Part shown: piece by piece, positions 31,891-34,039 of the stretch
Position numbering within the stretch: the stretch's first letter is position 1
Layout: the number at the start of each line of letters is the position of its first letter
Source: Deltaproteobacteria bacterium RIFOXYD12_FULL_55_16
Lineage (GTDB): Bacteria > Desulfobacterota > Desulfobulbia > Desulfobulbales > Desulfurivibrionaceae
Assembly (NCBI GenBank): GCA_001799255.1
Contig: MGTC01000041.1
Location: 1-34,039, forward strand
Length of the DNA stretch: 34,039 nucleotides
Reading direction: 5' to 3'
Program-made: the position numbers and the translations under genes
Notes under the pieces: generated by a model
The model's input: the letters and a program-made list of their open reading frames with translations, nothing else
Database searches by the model: none
Told to the model about the DNA's origin: nothing

Positions 31891-33675
31891 GTGAGCCAGA
31901 ATATGGTTAAAGATCTCCGGGCCTTTCTCGAAATCCTGCGTCGGGAAGATGCCCTGCTCGAGGTTGACACCCCGGTTGATCCTTATCTGGAGATAGCAGA
32001 GATTCATCGCCGGGTAATCGCCCAGGGTGGCCCGGCCCTGCTCTTCACCAGGGTCAAGGGCAGCAGTTTCCCGGTGGTCACCAACCTCTTTGGCACGGCT
32101 CGCCGGCTGGAGCTGGCCTTTGGCAAACGGCCCCAGCAATTCGTGGCCGATCTGGTACGAACGGCGGAGACCCTCATGCCGCCAAGTTTAAGCAAGATCT
32201 GGGAGATGCGTTCTCTGTTGGGCCAGGCCGCCAGGGTGGGCACAAAAAATATCCCGGCGGACAAGGCCCCCATCCTGGAGGTCTGTCAGACTCCGGCCCG
32301 GCTGAGCGAACTGCCCCTGCTCACCTCCTGGGCCACGGACGGCGGCGCCTTTGTCACCTTGCCCCTGGTCTACACCGAACATCCGGAGGGCAAAGGCCAC
32401 AACCTGGGTATGTACCGCATCCAGCGTTACGACGACCAGACCACCGGCATCCACTGGCAGATCCACAAGGGCGGCGGCTACCATTACCATGCCGCAGAAA
32501 GCCGCAACGAGGCCCTGCCTCTGACCCTGTTCATCGGGGGGCCGCCGGCCCTGATGCTGGCCGCTATTGCCCCCCTGCCGGAAAACATCCCGGAGCTGAT
32601 GCTGGCCTCTCTGCTGCTGGGGGAAAAACTGCCCCTTACCCGCGATCCGGCAGGCGGCCACCTGCTGGTTGCCCATGCCGAATTTGCGGCCAAGGGCTTT
32701 GTCCCGCCTCACATAAGGCGGCCAGAAGGCCCCTTTGGCGATCATTATGGCTACAATTCCCTCACCCACGACTATCCGGTCTTCCATCTCGAACGGCTGT
32801 ACCATCGCCGCGACGCCATCTATCCGGCTACAGTGGTGGGCCGCCCCCGGCAGGAGGATTTTTACATCGGGGATTATCTCCAGGATCTGTTGTCCCCGCT
32901 CTTCCCCCTGGTGATGAACGGGGTGCGCCAGCTCAAGACCTTCGGCGAGACCGGCTTTCACTGCCTGGCCGCAGCCAAAGTCAGCAACCGTTATCCCCGG
33001 GAGGCCTTTGCCGCTGGCCTGCGCATCCTGGGCGAAGGCCAGTTGTCGCTCACCAAATTCCTGATCCTCACCGACGGCGAGATTGAGGTGACGGATTTCA
33101 AAAAGCTCTGGGTTCATGTGCTGGAACGAATCAACTGGCAGACCGACCTCTTTGTCTTTGCCAATGTCTCCCAGGATACCCTGGATTATACCGGCCCTTC
33201 GGTGAATAACGGCTCCAAGGCCATGATGATGGGCCTGGGCAAGGAGCCTCGCCGCATTCTGCCAGAGTCTTTTTGCGGCCAGCTGCCCCAGGGCTGCGAC
33301 CGGGCAGAGGTCTTCCTTCCCGGCACCCTGGTGGTGCAGGGGGAGGGCTTCAGCGCAGCGCAGGATCTTCCCGCCCGGTTGGCCCATTGCCCGGCTCTGG
33401 CCGACTGGCCGGTAGTGGTGCTGGTGGATGATGCCAGGGCCGCCACCGAAAACCTGCAGGAATTTCTCTGGACCGTTTTTACCCGCTTCGACCCGGCCGC
33501 AGATATCCATGCGGCTGCCACCGAGACCCGCCGCTTCCACCCAGGCCTGACCCCGCCCCTCATCTTTGACTGTCGCCTGAAGCCCTGGTACCCGGAGGTT
33601 CTTGAGGTGGACGCTAAAACCAGATGCCTGGTGGATGGTAAAATCAGCCAGATTCTGCCGCCCCGCTACCGCTGA
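31891..33675 (+). CDS. ubiD: UbiD-family prenylated-FMN decarboxylase
   Basis: A 594-residue decarboxylase that uses prenylated FMN. The family signature PEGPFGDHYGYNS carries the catalytic glutamate region, and NLGMYRIQ with GIHWQIHKGGGYHY forms the cofactor pocket. The start is the GTG at 31891, with AAGGAG 8 nt upstream; a longer open frame to 31840 would overlap the gene before it. The protein is about 100 residues longer than E. coli UbiD, as seen in menaquinone-pathway (futalosine, MqnL-like) homologues. A role in menaquinone synthesis is thus likely but not proved; aromatic-acid decarboxylation is the alternative. Confidence 0.92.
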   Translation: MSQNMVKDLRAFLEILRREDALLEVDTPVDPYLEIAEIHRRVIAQGGPALLFTRVKGSSFPVVTNLFGTARRLELAFGKRPQQFVADLVRTAETLMPPSLSKIWEMRSLLGQAARVGTKNIPADKAPILEVCQTPARLSELPLLTSWATDGGAFVTLPLVYTEHPEGKGHNLGMYRIQRYDDQTTGIHWQIHKGGGYHYHAAESRNEALPLTLFIGGPPALMLAAIAPLPENIPELMLASLLLGEKLPLTRDPAGGHLLVAHAEFAAKGFVPPHIRRPEGPFGDHYGYNSLTHDYPVFHLERLYHRRDAIYPATVVGRPRQEDFYIGDYLQDLLSPLFPLVMNGVRQLKTFGETGFHCLAAAKVSNRYPREAFAAGLRILGEGQLSLTKFLILTDGEIEVTDFKKLWVHVLERINWQTDLFVFANVSQDTLDYTGPSVNNGSKAMMMGLGKEPRRILPESFCGQLPQGCDRAEVFLPGTLVVQGEGFSAAQDLPARLAHCPALADWPVVVLVDDARAATENLQEFLWTVFTRFDPAADIHAAATETRRFHPGLTPPLIFDCRLKPWYPEVLEVDAKTRCLVDGKISQILPPRYR

Positions 33676-33681
33676 ATAAAG

Positions 33682-33779
33682 GTAAACGTGCAGCAGCACC
33701 ACATCTGCGTTGTCATCGGCCTGCTCATGTGCGATAGCCCACTTCGCCGACCTCTTCCTAGCATCTGCGGCACGTTTAC
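33682..33779. repeat. interspersed inverted-repeat element, copy E
   Basis: A 98-bp copy with ends GTAAACGTG and CACGTTTAC, perfect complements that differ from the GTAACTGTC ends of the other copies. The interior (CAGCAGCACCACATCTGC, ATCGGCCTGCTCATGTGC, GCATCTGCGG) is very close to copy B and has the same orientation. It begins 6 nt after the ubiD stop. Confidence 0.85.
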
Positions 33780-33809
33780 AAACCAATAAATTTTGTCACC
33801 TCTTTCTCT

Positions 33810-33837
33810 TAAAGATTGACGAGCCTTCTGCCGAATA
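33810..33837 (+). promoter_or_regulatory. possible sigma-28 (FliA) promoter
   Basis: TAAAGATT and GCCGAATA resemble the flagellar consensus TAAAGTTT and GCCGATAA. The gap from TAAA to GCCG is 16 nt, one more than ideal. It lies about 100 nt before the last start codon in the window. The remaining 33838-33933 contains no other feature I can support. Confidence 0.35.
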
Positions 33838-33933
33838 GCTATGGTGTAAGCAGGAAATTGAAGCTGAGTTGAGTAGCTTGCCTGCTCAAACGAAACTTAT
33901 ACCCTCTGGGCACAAAAATCATGAGGATATCCT

Positions 33934-34039
33934 ATGAAGATCACCGCGATTACTCCTGGCCAGCAGGATCTTACCACCATCGGCAAAGGCTCCACCACGG
34001 GGCCCTCTTTTCAGGATATCCTCGCCCAGCAACTGAAGG
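33934..34039 (+). CDS. N-terminal fragment of an unidentified protein, possibly flagellar (runs off the window)
   Basis: Thirty-five codons are visible, starting MKITAITPGQQ and continuing to SFQDILAQQLK. GAGGATAT just upstream supports the start. A polar, glycine/threonine-rich N-terminus followed by an amphipathic F-x-D-I-L-x-x-Q-L helix is seen in several small axial flagellar proteins, and the possible sigma-28 promoter points the same way. The fragment is too short to name the gene. Confidence 0.6.
   Translation, partial: MKITAITPGQQDLTTIGKGSTTGPSFQDILAQQLK

Overview
The window is a 34 kb stretch of ordinary, densely packed bacterial chromosome (GC visibly above 50 %, Shine-Dalgarno starts, many 4-8 nt gene overlaps). 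Gene content suggests an anaerobic, sulfur-handling Gram-negative of the Desulfobacterota (Desulfobulbia-like). The pointers are a Wood-Ljungdahl methyltransferase (AcsE type), a TauE/SafE anion exporter under a sigma-54 two-component system, a persulfide-sensor-like ArsR regulator, several universal stress proteins and a UbiD-family decarboxylase. This assignment is inference: no rRNA or other marker gene is present.

Layout. 1-1740: the start of a possible HicA-like gene and a B12-binding radical SAM protein, both on the minus strand. 1787-5430: a minus-strand operon (59-aa protein, Usp-like protein, two-TM protein, TauE exporter, tandem UspA). It has a textbook sigma-54 promoter and a terminator, and lies opposite a histidine kinase and an NtrC-type activator (5663-8625). 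8635-9721: a UspA and an unknown protein on the minus strand. 9875-14395: a DinG helicase, a polyprenyl synthetase and a YibQ-like deacetylase, then an ArsR regulator with a DUF2892 membrane protein. 14398-21647: a long minus-strand run of HPF-cold-shock fusion, nadA, cysteine desulfurase, glmS, bioH, bioC and bioD. 21884-24968: an EF-G-like GTPase and an AcsE-like methyltransferase, convergent around a bidirectional terminator. 25203-28939: two leader ORFs, mgtA and a PTS-IIA-like protein without its catalytic histidine. 29071-29813: an orphan Mu GemA-like gene and its overlapping partner. 29890-31536: a DsbB/DsbA/TlpA thiol-redox set. 31598-33675: a small unknown protein and a UbiD-family decarboxylase. 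33934-end: the start of an unknown gene behind a possible sigma-28 promoter.

The most striking unlisted structure is a family of five interspersed inverted-repeat elements of about 100-190 bp, at 1890, 7096, 9176, 15092 and 33682. Their termini covary, keeping pairing while the sequence differs. They sit against gene 3' ends, supply the stop codon of two usp genes and extend the histidine kinase by a short tail. Other points of interest are the FAEA mini-domain shared by three consecutive genes of the sigma-54 operon and the acidic-proline leader ORF before mgtA.
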